From Flavobacterium sp. (GTDB lineage: Bacteria; Bacteroidota; Bacteroidia; Flavobacteriales; Flavobacteriaceae), in assembly GCA_012032075.1 (NCBI GenBank), contig JAAURU010000134.1:1-8575 (forward strand): a DNA stretch of 8,575 bases, in the 5' to 3' direction. Numbering within the stretch: position 1 is the first letter of the stretch; each line of letters opens with the position of its first letter. A model generated the notes under the pieces. That model worked only from the letters and a program-made list of their open reading frames with translations. It had not been told where the DNA came from and searched no databases. Both the position numbers and the translations under genes were made by a program. Shown piece after piece: positions 1 to 7,646 of this stretch.

Positions 1-133
1 GAATTGAATGCAACAAACTTTTTAGAGGACTTGGTCTTGGATTATTCTATTAGATATGGCCCAAACCAACTTTCAAGACTTTGAAGACAATATTGCCTTA
101 AAAGTATCCTATTTTTTAGATTTAGGGTTTTAA
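1..133 (+). CDS. C-terminal end of a probable outer-membrane beta-barrel protein (partial, frameshifted)
   Basis: Only the tail is in the window. The first frame reads LVLDYSIRYGPNQLSRL and stops with TGA at 82-84. One base out of phase, the reading continues DNIALKVSYFLDLGF and ends at TAA 131-133. Removing one T from CTTTGAA at 79-85 joins the two halves, although the shift could lie anywhere in about 64-84. The alternating hydrophobic/polar pattern and the terminal aromatic Phe are typical of the last strand of an outer-membrane barrel, which carries the signal for BAM insertion. That is inference: about 43 residues are too few to name a family. It runs in the same direction as the permease that follows 74 bp downstream. 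Confidence 0.45.
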
Positions 134-183
134 AATTTCCTTAAATCTTTTAATTGTTATCTAACTAATTAAGTAAGAATCAT

Positions 184-191
184 TACCTTTG
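184..191 (+). promoter_or_regulatory. Candidate Bacteroidetes -7 promoter box (TACCTTTG) ahead of the permease gene
   Basis: TACCTTTG matches the Bacteroidetes consensus TAnnTTTG exactly and lies 16 bases before the permease start at 208, in the only gap between it and the upstream barrel gene. A TTG at 154-156 could serve as the -33 element. The 27-base gap is longer than the roughly 17-23 usually described, so the -33 assignment is weak. Confidence 0.5.
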
Positions 192-207
192 CGCTCTAAT
201 TTTTTAG

Positions 208-2614
208 ATGATGATTAAATGGCTAACCACCAGTTTTTGGGATTTCATAGCTACCAAAATATTAAGAAATAGAATTGGCTTACTAATAGCTCTTATTCTT
301 TTTACAATTTTCATGTCTTTTCAATGGAAAACATGCGTTTTACATATACCGAGGCAAATCTTTTGCCAGATGAGCATGAAATAAACTTACAATACAAACA
401 ATTTCTTGAAAAATTTGGTGAAGAAGGGAATTTAATAGTTATTGGTTTTAAAGACTCTACTTTCTTTACACCAAAAACTATTAAGCTTTGGGAAAACTTT
501 ATTAATGATATAAAAAAAGACAAAGCAGTAGAGCTAACATTATCAATTTGAAGATTTAAAAGTTCTAAAAAAAGATACTTTAAATGAAAAATTTAAATTA
601 GTCCCTTTTTTAAACAATGATAAAATTTCAGAATCTTATTTAAAAGAAAAAGAATCTGAATTTTTTAATGATTTACCTTTTTACGAAGGTGTACTTTTCA
701 ACAAAGAGTCTGGAGCAGTTCGTTTTGCAATTTATATGGACAAAAAAATTGTAAATACTGCTGCAAGGAAAGATTTTGTTTTAAAATATTTAAGTAAAGA
801 AAAAATAGTTGCCTTTGAAAAAGCATCTGGAATTGATTTAAAAATTTCTGGAATGCCATACATAAGAACATTAAATTCACAAAGTATTATTGATGAAATA
901 GGTTTGTTTGTGGGTGCAGCACTATTGGTAACCTCCTTATTATTTTTCTTCTTTTTTAGAAGTTTTAGAGCTACATTTATTTCTATGATTATTGTAATTA
1001 TAGGAGTTATGTGGTCTTTTGGAACACTAGGATTATTAAATTATGAGATAACTGTTTTAACCGCAATTATTCCACCATTAATCATTGTTATTGGTATTCC
1101 AAATTGTATATTTTTAATAAATAAATACCAGCAAGAAATAAAAAAACATGGCAATAAAGCTAAGTCTTTACAACGTGTTATTTCTAAAGTAGGAAATGCC
1201 ACATTAATGACAAATCTTACAACTGCAGCTGGTTTTGCAACTTTTATAATAACAGATAGTGAATTATTAAAGGAATTTGGTATAGTGGCATCACTAAATA
1301 TTCTTTTTTTATTTTTATTATGCTTAATTGTAATTCCTATTATATATAGCTTTATGCCTTTGCCAAAAGAAAAACACTTGGCACATTTAGGTAAAAATTA
1401 CATGAATTCATTTATAAAATGGATTGAAAATACAATTCGAAAACATTCAGTGGCAATTTACTCCGTTTCAATAGGGTTATTAGTATTTGGTATTATTGGA
1501 ATTTACCAAATTAAAATTTCAGGAAGTATTATAGAAGACATGCCAAAGAATACAGGGTTTTTGAAGATATTCGCTTCTATGAAAAAGAGTTTGATGGAGT
1601 TATGCCGTTAGAAATAATGATTGACACTAAGAAGAAAAAAGGAGCATTAAAATCGGTTACATTAAAACGAATTAATGAATTACAAGAAACTATAGAAGAA
1701 ATTCCAGAATTATCAAAACCTGTTTCTATTGTTAATATTTTAAAATATGCTAAGCAATCTTTTTATAATGGTAATCCAGAATATTATGAATTGCCTACTA
1801 GACAAGAAGAAACATTTATTCTAAAATACATAAAGAATTCTACTAATAAAGGCAACGATAATATGCTTAAAAGCTATATTGATAGTACTGGTCAATATGC
1901 AAGAGTAACAACTTTTATGCGAGATATTGGTACTGATAAAATGAAAAAAATCGAAGACCGATTACAAGAAAAAATAGATAAACTTTTCCCTTCAGAAAGA
2001 TATACTGTAACTATGACTGGTAAAGCTTATGTTTTTGAAAAGGGAACGCATTATTTAGTAAAAAATTTAGTTTTGTCATTATTATTTGCAATACTGCTCA
2101 TATCATTACTAATGGCTTATTTATTTCGTTCTTTTAAAATGATTATCATTTCTTTATTACCTAATATTTTACCATTGATAATTACTGCTGGATTAATGGG
2201 GTTTTTAGGAATACCTATTAAACCATCAACCATATTAGTATTTAGTATTGCATTTGGAATTTCTGTAGATGACACAATACATTTCCTTGCAAAATACCGA
2301 CAAGAATTAAAAGATAATAACTGGAAAATTAAAAAATCAGTATATAGTACTGTTAAAGAAGCTGGTATAAGTATGTTCTATACTTCTGTAGTGCTGTTTT
2401 TGGATTTTCTGTTTTTACTTTATCTAGTTTTGGTGGCACAGTAGCTTTAGGTAGTTTAGTAGCTACAACTTTATTATTTGCTATGTTATCAAACTTAATT
2501 CTTTTACCCGCATTATTATTATCTTTAGAAAAATCTATTGCAAATGAAGAAGCGTTTATTGAACCCAAAATTGATATTTTATCAGAAGATAAAGATGATA
2601 TTCAAAATGATTAA
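208..2614 (+). CDS. RND/MMPL-family inner-membrane permease (one gene, four frameshifts in this copy)
   Basis: Repaired, this is one 802-residue protein. It has two similar halves, each with a leading membrane helix, a large extracytoplasmic domain and a cluster of five helices: helix 1 near residues 22-40, a cluster near 227-380, a second lead helix near 414-437, and a cluster near 613-770. The second cluster carries SVDDTIHFLAKY (Asp 688-689), the RND/MMPL signature in the helix that couples to the proton gradient. Family members export lipids, hydrophobic compounds or drugs; the substrate cannot be read here. Four single-base shifts break it: a missing A at 327-331 (QWK/NMRF), an extra T at 549-551, a missing T at 1558-1562 (NTGFFEDI) and a missing T at 2397-2401 (LFFGFS). 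The start ATG at 208 is directly followed by a second ATG at 211, and either is possible. A promoter box lies upstream, and no periplasmic adaptor or TolC gene is adjacent. Confidence 0.85.
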
Positions 2615-2617
2615 TTT

Positions 2618-2625
2618 TACATTTG
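2618..2625 (+). promoter_or_regulatory. Candidate Bacteroidetes -7 promoter box (TACATTTG) for asnS
   Basis: TACATTTG fits TAnnTTTG exactly and starts three bases after the permease stop. Transcription from here would leave a leader of about 105-110 bases before the asnS ATG at 2740. I see no TTG at the expected -33 distance, so this rests on the -7 box alone. Confidence 0.35.
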
Positions 2626-2665
2626 CATAATGAATTTTACAAAATAAAATCGCCACTAACAACAA

Positions 2666-2719
2666 GTTTGTAGCAAACAATCACCAATGATTAAAAAAGC
2701 GATACCATATGTTACCGCT
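2666..2719 (+). promoter_or_regulatory. asnS leader with a small hairpin and an imperfect 22-bp palindrome
   Basis: The leader holds GTTTG-TAG-CAAAC (2666-2678, perfect 5-bp arms, 3-base loop). Twenty bases further on is a 22-bp imperfect palindrome at 2698-2719 (AGCGATACC, ATAT, GTTACCGCT), with 9 of its 11 pairs complementary. The palindrome ends 20 bp before the asnS start, a position suited to an operator or a translation-affecting stem. There is no T-box hallmark. The function is unknown and a chance pairing is possible. Confidence 0.3.
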
Positions 2720-2739
2720 AACTAATAAATTTTAAACAC

Positions 2740-4185
2740 ATGAAACATATAAATGTCATAGACCTCTTAAACAACACTAAAACATTACAAGTAGTTACTG
2801 CAAAAGGATGGGTAAGAACATTCAGAAACAATCAATTTATTGCTTTAATGATGGTTCTACAATACATAACATTCAATGTGTAGTTGATTTTGAAAACACA
2901 CCTGAAGAAACATTAAAAAGAATTACTCCGAGTGCTGCTATATCAGTCACAGGAACGTTACAAGAAAGTCAAGGAAAAGGGCAAAATGTAGAGATTCAAG
3001 TTAGTAAAATCGAAATTTTAGGTGATAGCGATGCAGAAAAATATCCTATTCAGTTAAGAAACAAACCAAGTTTAGAGTTTTGCGAGAGCAAGCTCATTTA
3101 AGAGTGCGTACTAATACTTTTAGTGCTGTAATGAGAGTGCGTTCAACTTTATCATTTGCCGTTCATCAATATTTTCAGGAAAAAGGGTTTTTCTATGTAA
3201 ATACTCCTATTATTACTGGTTCAGATGCTGAAGGAGCTGGAGAAATGTTTAAAGTAACCGCTTTACCATTGATAAAACTCCTAGAACGGAAGATGGAAAA
3301 GTAAATTATAAAGAAGATTTCTTTGGTAAAGAAACTAATCTTACTGTTTCTGGTCAATTAGAAGGAGAAACCTATGCTATGGCTTTAGGACAAATATATA
3401 CTTTCGGACCAACATTTAGAGCTGAAAATTCAAACACATCACGTCATTTAGCTGAATTTTGGATGATTGAACCAGAAGTTGCTTTTAATGATTTAGATGC
3501 TAATATGGATTTAGCCGAAGATTTCATTAAATATGTTATAAAATATACTCTAGAAAAATGTTCAGATGATTTAAATTTCTTAGAACAAAGACTTTTAGAA
3601 GAAGAAAAATCGAAACCACAAGCGGATAGAAGTGAAATGAGTTTACTTCAAAAGCTAAATTTTGTACTAGAAAACAATTTCAAACGTGTTTCTTACACTG
3701 AAGCTATAGATATTTTAAAGAATAGTAAACCAAATAAAAATAAAAAATTTAATTATATTATTGAAGAATGGGGTGCCGATTTACAAAGTGAGCACGAACG
3801 CTTTCTTGTAGAAAAACACTTTAAATGTCCTGTAATTTTATTTGATTATCCAGCTAATATTAAAGCTTTTTACATGCGTTTAAACGAAAACACTGAACCT
3901 GGAAAGGAAACCGTTCGTGCCATGGATATTTTATTCCCAGGAATTGGAGAGATTGTTGGTGGTTCACAACGTGAAGAGCGTTTAGATGTTTTAATTGAAA
4001 AAATGAAAGTCCTTGGCATTGAAGAAGAAGAACTATGGTGGTATTTAGACACAAGAAGATTTGGTTCTGCAGTGCATTCTGGTTTTGGTTTAGGCTTTGA
4101 ACGTTTAGTATTATTTGTAACAGGTATGACAAACATTAGAGATGTAATTCCTTTTCCACGAACTCCACAAAACGCTGAATTTTAG
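2740..4185 (+). CDS. asnS: Asparaginyl-tRNA synthetase (three frameshifts in this copy)
   Basis: Class IIb synthetase that attaches asparagine to tRNA-Asn in the cytoplasm. Repaired length is 482 residues, normal for the family. The N-terminal OB-fold anticodon-binding domain spans about residues 15-105 (KGWVRTFRNNQFIALNDGS) and the catalytic domain follows. Class II motif 2 is FRAENSNTSRHLAEFWMIEPE split around Arg228/Glu230, motif 3 is GFGLGFERL with Arg456, and GIGEIVGGSQREER precedes it. Three single-base losses break the frame: an A at 2847-2848 (FIAL/NDGS), a T at 3078-3081 (LEF/LREQ) and a G near 3271 (ALPL/DKTP). Each repair restores sequence expected for AsnRS. The start at 2740 (MKHINVIDLL) gives a normal N-terminus; a later ATG at 2808 would cut into the OB fold. 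AsnRS, rather than AspRS, is supported by the motif-2 context and overall length. Confidence 0.95.
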
Positions 4186-4232
4186 TTTTGCCGCAAAGTT
4201 ACTAAGTCTCGAATTTATTTTATTCCTTTGCG
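4186..4232. repeat. Left flanking repeat of the GxxExxY gene, with inverted CGCAAAG/CTTTGCG arms
   Basis: Starting at the base after the asnS stop, TTTTGCCGCAAAG-TTACTAAG (4186-4206) resembles, in opposite orientation, the block just before rpoN. The core GCCrCAAA...A(C/T)TAAG is shared, imperfectly. The same stretch has perfect 7-base inverted arms, CGCAAAG at 4192-4198 and CTTTGCG at 4226-4232, with an inner GAAT/ATTC pairing. It could act as a stem after asnS or be the edge of an inserted unit. From memory, similar CAAAG/CTAAG-rich text is common around such genes in flavobacteria. Confidence 0.4.
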
Positions 4233-4262
4233 AATTACTTTTATAAACTTTAAATAGAAAAA

Positions 4263-4649
4263 ATGCCATCTGAAAGATTAGAAGAAATTGGAAAAATTAT
4301 TGTACATTCAGCATATAAAGTTCATAAAGAATTAGGTCCAGGATTATTAGAAAAAATTTATGAAGCATGATTTAGCTTATGAATTAAAAAAGCTGGATTA
4401 AATGTAAAGCGACAAGTTAATCTTCCTGTAATTTATGATGGAATTGACTTAAAAGAAAATTTAAGATTAGATTTATTAGTTGAAGATTTAGTCATAATTG
4501 AAATAAAATCTGTTGAAAAAGTAAACCCTTTATGGAGTGCTCAAATAATAAGTCATTTAAAATTAACTAATAATAAATTAGGCTATTTAATAAATTTCAA
4601 TGTATCGTTAATAAAAGATGGTATAAAAAGATTTATTAATACAAAATAA
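4263..4649 (+). CDS. GxxExxY-family protein, PD-(D/E)XK nuclease-like (two compensating frameshifts)
   Basis: Repaired, this gives 128 residues, the usual size for the family. The name-giving motif is GLLEKIY (G-x-x-E-x-x-Y) near residues 28-34. It is followed by YEACLAYEL after repair, then RLDLLVEDLVIIEIKSVEK, whose Asp and E-I-K fit the PD-(D/E)XK nuclease fold to which the family is assigned. The C-terminus has the typical LGYLINFNV...IKRFIN. As given, the frame stops at TGA 4368-4370. Dropping the A at 4370 and adding an A to the run at 4386-4391 restores everything, and the frame after 4386 is the original one. The biochemical function of the family is not established to my knowledge. 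It sits alone between asnS and rpoN with repeat-like flanks, suggesting a late insertion. It may be a real pseudogene, but the pattern matches the other indel errors. Confidence 0.8.
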
Positions 4650-4699
4650 AACTTTGTAATTTAGTAAAAGAATTAAATATAATTAAAAGAATAAAAAAA

Positions 4700-4730
4700 C
4701 TTAATGCCTTTTGTGGCTTCGTAGCAAAAT
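4700..4730. repeat. Right flanking repeat of the GxxExxY gene, inverted relative to the left one
   Basis: CTTAATGCCTTTTGTGGCTTCGTAGCAAAAT ends three bases before the rpoN ATG; its core is CTTAATGCC-TTTTGTGGC. Its reverse complement shares GCCrCAAA...A(C/T)TAAG and an outer TTTTGC with the block at 4186-4206, with gaps. The pairing is imperfect and was judged by eye. Confidence 0.35.
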
Positions 4731-4733
4731 AAA

Positions 4734-6200
4734 ATGTTAAAACAAAGCTTACAATTTAAACTTTCTCAAAAATTATCTCCTCAACAAATTCAGTTGATGA
4801 AGTTAATTCAACTGCCTACACAAGCATTTGAACAAAGACTTCAAGAAGAATTAGTGGAAAATCCTGCACTTGAAAGTGGAAAAGAGGAAAGTTTTGAATA
4901 CGATGAATATGGTGAAACTTCAAATGCTGACGATTATGATGATTATGAAGGAGAAAGAATTGAAGCCGAAGACATTAATATTGATGAATATTTAAGTAAC
5001 GATGAAACTCCTGATTATAAATACCAAGCTAATAATTTTAGTGATGATGACGAAGACAACAGCATGCCATTTGTTGCAGGTGTAACGTTTCATCAAGATT
5101 TATTAAATCAATTAAATACTTTTATTTTAAGTGATAACGAACGTGATATTGCCGAATTTTTGGTAGGTAGTATTGACGATATGGGTTACATAAGAAGAAG
5201 TATTCAAGATATTGTAGATGACATGGCTTTTACTCAAGGTATTTATACCGATGAAGCTACCGTAGAAAAAATACTAACAGTGGTTCAAGAACTAGAACCT
5301 TCTGGAGTTGCAGCAAGAGATTTACAAGAATGCTTATTGTTGCAATTAAAACACAAAACACCTACTGATGCTGTAGCTTTAGCAATTGATATTATCAAAG
5401 ATCAGTTTGATGCTTTTTCTAAAAAACATTATGATAAATTGCTTCAAAAATATGAGATTTCTAAAGAACAATTAAGAAAAGCAATTGATGAAATTGAAAA
5501 GTTAAATCCAAAACCAGGAGGAGCTTATGATGGCAATCAAAAACCTATTGAGCATGTTGTTCCTGATTTTACAATTAGAATTATCGATGGTGAGCTAGAA
5601 TTACTATTAAATGGCAGAAATGCTCCTGAATTGCATATTTCTAAAGATTATCAAGAAATGCTTCAAAGCTATAAAGATACTAATGAGAAATCTAATGCTC
5701 AAAAAGATGCTGTTCAATTTATAAAACAAAAGTTAGATTCGGCAAAGTGGTTTATTGATGCTATTAAGCAACGACAGGAAACTTTGTTTGTTACTATGAA
5801 TGCTATTATGCATTATCAAGAAGAATATTTCTTAGATGGTGATGAAACTAAGTTAAAACCAATGATTCTAAAAGATATTGCTGACTTAATAGGCCTAGAC
5901 ATTTCTACCGTTTCTAGGGTTGCCAATAGTAAATATGTTGATACTCCTTATGGCACACGATTGATTAAAGATTATTTTAGTGAATCGATGACTAATGATC
6001 AAGGTGAAGAAGTTTCTACTATTGAAATTAAAAAAATCTTAGAACTCGTTATTGGTGAAGAGGACAAGAAAAAACCCTTACCTGATGATAAACTAGCCGA
6101 ATTATTAAAGGAGAGAGGTTATCCTATTGCTAGAAGAACTGTTGCAAAATATAGAGAACAACTAGATATTCCAGTAGCGCGATTAAGAAAGAAAATTTAA
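4734..6200 (+). CDS. rpoN: RNA polymerase sigma-54 factor
   Basis: An intact 488-residue sigma-54. Region I is the Gln/Leu-rich N-terminus (MLKQSLQFKLSQKLSPQQIQ, residues 1-45), which contacts bacterial enhancer-binding proteins. Region II is strongly acidic (about 50-110). The core-binding domain follows (about 115-330). A helix-turn-helix lies near 376-400 (LKDIADLIGLDISTVSRVAN), and the RpoN box ARRTVAKYRE at 466-475 reads the -24 promoter element. Sigma-54 makes closed complexes that need an ATP-driven activator to open. The sequence shows no frameshift, unlike the genes to its left. The start is chosen because MLKQSLQ is the standard family N-terminus. No activator or sigma-54 modulation gene lies in the window. 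I see no clear promoter box of its own in the 84 bases before it, so it may be read from upstream. Confidence 0.97.
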   Translation: MLKQSLQFKLSQKLSPQQIQLMKLIQLPTQAFEQRLQEELVENPALESGKEESFEYDEYGETSNADDYDDYEGERIEAEDINIDEYLSNDETPDYKYQANNFSDDDEDNSMPFVAGVTFHQDLLNQLNTFILSDNERDIAEFLVGSIDDMGYIRRSIQDIVDDMAFTQGIYTDEATVEKILTVVQELEPSGVAARDLQECLLLQLKHKTPTDAVALAIDIIKDQFDAFSKKHYDKLLQKYEISKEQLRKAIDEIEKLNPKPGGAYDGNQKPIEHVVPDFTIRIIDGELELLLNGRNAPELHISKDYQEMLQSYKDTNEKSNAQKDAVQFIKQKLDSAKWFIDAIKQRQETLFVTMNAIMHYQEEYFLDGDETKLKPMILKDIADLIGLDISTVSRVANSKYVDTPYGTRLIKDYFSESMTNDQGEEVSTIEIKKILELVIGEEDKKKPLPDDKLAELLKERGYPIARRTVAKYREQLDIPVARLRKKI

Positions 6201-6218
6201 CAAAATTAAATAAAATCT

Positions 6219-6287
6219 AGCCCTGATAGTAGTGAAAATCTTTTATCCCGATGGCATCGGGATAAAAATTGTAACGAATAGCAGGAA
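6219..6287 (+). ncRNA. Structured RNA element, resembling the flavobacterial Flavo-1 type motif
   Basis: Eighteen bases after the rpoN stop, nested pairing is visible. The outer arms CCTG (6222-6225) and CAGG (6282-6285) are each followed inward by ATAG (6226-6229 and 6278-6281), a symmetric purine-rich internal loop. Inside is a perfect 12-bp hairpin, TTTTATCCCGAT (6241-6252) and ATCGGGATAAAA (6256-6267), with loop GGC. The layout GCCCTGATAG...hairpin...GATAGCAGG-like is one I recall as recurring between flavobacterial genes, where the inner hairpin varies and the CCTGATAG/ATAGCAGGA frame is kept. I associate it with the Rfam Flavo-1 RNA, but that match is from memory. Its role is unknown; it could be a small RNA, a mobile repeat, or a 3' end structure for rpoN. 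No U-run follows the hairpin, so a classical terminator is less likely. Confidence 0.6.
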
Positions 6288-6323
6288 TACAGTAACCATA
6301 GAAACGCTAACCATTCGCTCAAA

Positions 6324-6935
6324 ATGGACTTAAAAAGAATTTTTCCCTTATTTTCTTATGTTTTCCACCCAATATTCATATCGCTATATGGAACACTTTT
6401 TTACTTTGTTGTTTCTCAAATGTATGTTTATACCTCTCAATTCTTTTTAACGATAATTCAGGTTAGTATTTTAACTATTTTGTTGCCTATCTCATTATAC
6501 TTTCTATTACTTTCATTAGGTTATGTAAAGTCGTTCACAGAAGCGAATTTAAAACAGCGTAAAATTCCCATTCTCATTCAAGCGGTTCTCTTGTTTATTT
6601 TGCTTAAATTTAGTGCTTCTTTTACCTTATTACCAGAATTATATTATTTTTTTATAGGTGGTTTTTTTAGTACTTTATTAGCCTTCATTGCAGTTTTTTT
6701 GAAATTTAAAGTAAGTTTACACATGATTGGAATTTGCTCGCTAACAACTTTTACATATGCTCTCTGTTGGCACTTAGAAGTGCCTTTTATAAGTAGTATA
6801 GCTTTTATGATTGTTAGTTGCGGATTAGTAGCTTCTTCAAGACTATATATGAAATCTCATACTATAATTGAATTAATTGTAGGAAGCTGCATAGGTTTAA
6901 TTTCACAAATGTCTTTTTGGTATTTTTGGTTATAA
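6324..6935 (+). CDS. PAP2-like integral membrane protein
   Basis: A 203-residue protein made almost entirely of membrane helices, about six, near residues 15-32, 42-66, 83-100, 105-127, 132-165 and 180-202. The last third looks like a PAP2 (type 2 phosphatidic acid phosphatase) core. SRLYMKSHTIIEL (Ser172, Arg173, His179, Glu183) fits the third PAP2 motif SRx5Hx3D with Glu for Asp, and KVSLHMIG (Ser131, His133) could be a degenerate PSGH motif. KQRKIP (77-82) may be what is left of motif 1. Related enzymes remove phosphate from lipid phosphates such as undecaprenyl pyrophosphate. Activity here is uncertain because the motifs are weak. The gene converges on the PorT-like gene, overlapping it by six bases. 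It starts 37 bases after the RNA element, and no other ATG fits better. Confidence 0.65.
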   Translation: MDLKRIFPLFSYVFHPIFISLYGTLFYFVVSQMYVYTSQFFLTIIQVSILTILLPISLYFLLLSLGYVKSFTEANLKQRKIPILIQAVLLFILLKFSASFTLLPELYYFFIGGFFSTLLAFIAVFLKFKVSLHMIGICSLTTFTYALCWHLEVPFISSIAFMIVSCGLVASSRLYMKSHTIIELIVGSCIGLISQMSFWYFWL

Positions 6936-7607
6936 AATATAAAAAATGAAACCTAGGTTAAAAGAATTTAATTTTAGCTCATTGTTTCCAATCATAGCAT
7001 TATCAAAAAGAGGTTTTATCCCATAATAAGCATATAAATTTATGGTATTGTAACCCAAGCTCAAATAAGGACCATATTGAAATTTTACAACTTCATCACT
7101 ATTTTGAATTATGGCATTTTGAGCACCTGACTCAAAAATACTTTTACTAGAAACCAAATAACTAACTTTAAAACCAGTATAAATTCTCCAAAATTTATGA
7201 CTTTCATAAGTTGAATTTCTCCATCTAATCTCAACAGGTAATTCTAAATAATGAAATCTCAGTTTACTTTTATCATAAGAATTATCAACACTATATGCAT
7301 TTGAAGGATTGCTCTCTACAATTTTTAAATTATGCTTAATATCATTGTATGAGTAACCAAGTCCCAATCCTATTGCCCAATTTCTATTTTTTGAAATAGG
7401 CATATCTCTTAAAAACCCCAAAGTGAATCCTGAAGAAAAAGAGTATTGGGAATAGCCTGTAGGTGTGTTTCTAATGAGATTATAACAAACTGAAAAATAA
7501 AATTGATCTTCTCTATAAAGTGAATCGATAGGTATTGCTACTTCTTCAATTTGTGAGAATAATGATGCGAATGTTAAAAGATAAAAAAATGAAAAAAGTT
7601 TCTTCAT
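6930..7607 (-). CDS. PorT-like / porin-family outer-membrane beta-barrel protein
   Basis: A 225-residue protein with a clear signal peptide (MKKLFSFFYLLTFASLFSQ). The rest is alternating barrel-type strands: FYFSVCYNL, FTLGFLRDM, AIGLGLGYSY, HYLELPVEIRW, WRIYTGFKVSYLV and a closing NLGFIFYIL. The HYLELPVEIRW-type strand and the overall size are characteristic of the PorT family (outer-membrane protein beta-barrel domain). True PorT/SprT is needed for type IX secretion and gliding, but many paralogues exist, and the one beside exbD genes is not clearly the T9SS member, so I give no symbol. It follows the exbD genes on the same strand, separated by a terminator hairpin, so it probably has its own promoter, which I cannot identify. 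Its stop overlaps the end of the convergent membrane gene. Confidence 0.7.
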   Translation of the reverse strand: MKKLFSFFYLLTFASLFSQIEEVAIPIDSLYREDQFYFSVCYNLIRNTPTGYSQYSFSSGFTLGFLRDMPISKNRNWAIGLGLGYSYNDIKHNLKIVESNPSNAYSVDNSYDKSKLRFHYLELPVEIRWRNSTYESHKFWRIYTGFKVSYLVSSKSIFESGAQNAIIQNSDEVVKFQYGPYLSLGYNTINLYAYYGIKPLFDNAMIGNNELKLNSFNLGFIFYIL

Positions 7608-7646
7608 TTAAAGTAAGGCTTGTTTTAATAATACTATAAAAGTAAT

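Noticed and set aside
324..551. A separate 75-residue gene
   Set aside because: It is the extracytoplasmic start of the permease; removing two one-base indels joins it to the segments before and after.
1555..1615. Programmed frameshift or slippery site in the permease
   Set aside because: The T run is one short of coding length, there is no downstream stimulatory structure I can see, and the same kind of lesion occurs at many unrelated sites in the window.
2353..2568. Minus-strand open frame of 71 codons
   Set aside because: It covers the frameshifted last helices of the permease, whose plus-strand repaired reading is clearly the real protein.
2615..2739. T-box riboswitch for asnS
   Set aside because: No specifier loop, T-box sequence or terminator/antiterminator pair is visible, and T-boxes are not expected in Bacteroidota.
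2808..3304. Two separate small genes
   Set aside because: Their products are consecutive parts of the AsnRS OB fold and start of the catalytic domain; they are frameshift fragments of asnS.
3860..4136. Two overlapping minus-strand open frames of about 90 codons
   Set aside because: They lie entirely within the conserved catalytic part of asnS, have low-complexity, unfamily-like products and no start context; they are antisense shadows.
6241..6267. Simple rho-independent terminator of rpoN
   Set aside because: The stem is strong, but it is followed by AATTG rather than a T run and sits inside a larger paired element; it may still affect 3' ends.
6930..7607. Naming the barrel porT/sprT
   Set aside because: The family has many paralogues, and I recall the T9SS member elsewhere in flavobacterial genomes, so the symbol is not supported.
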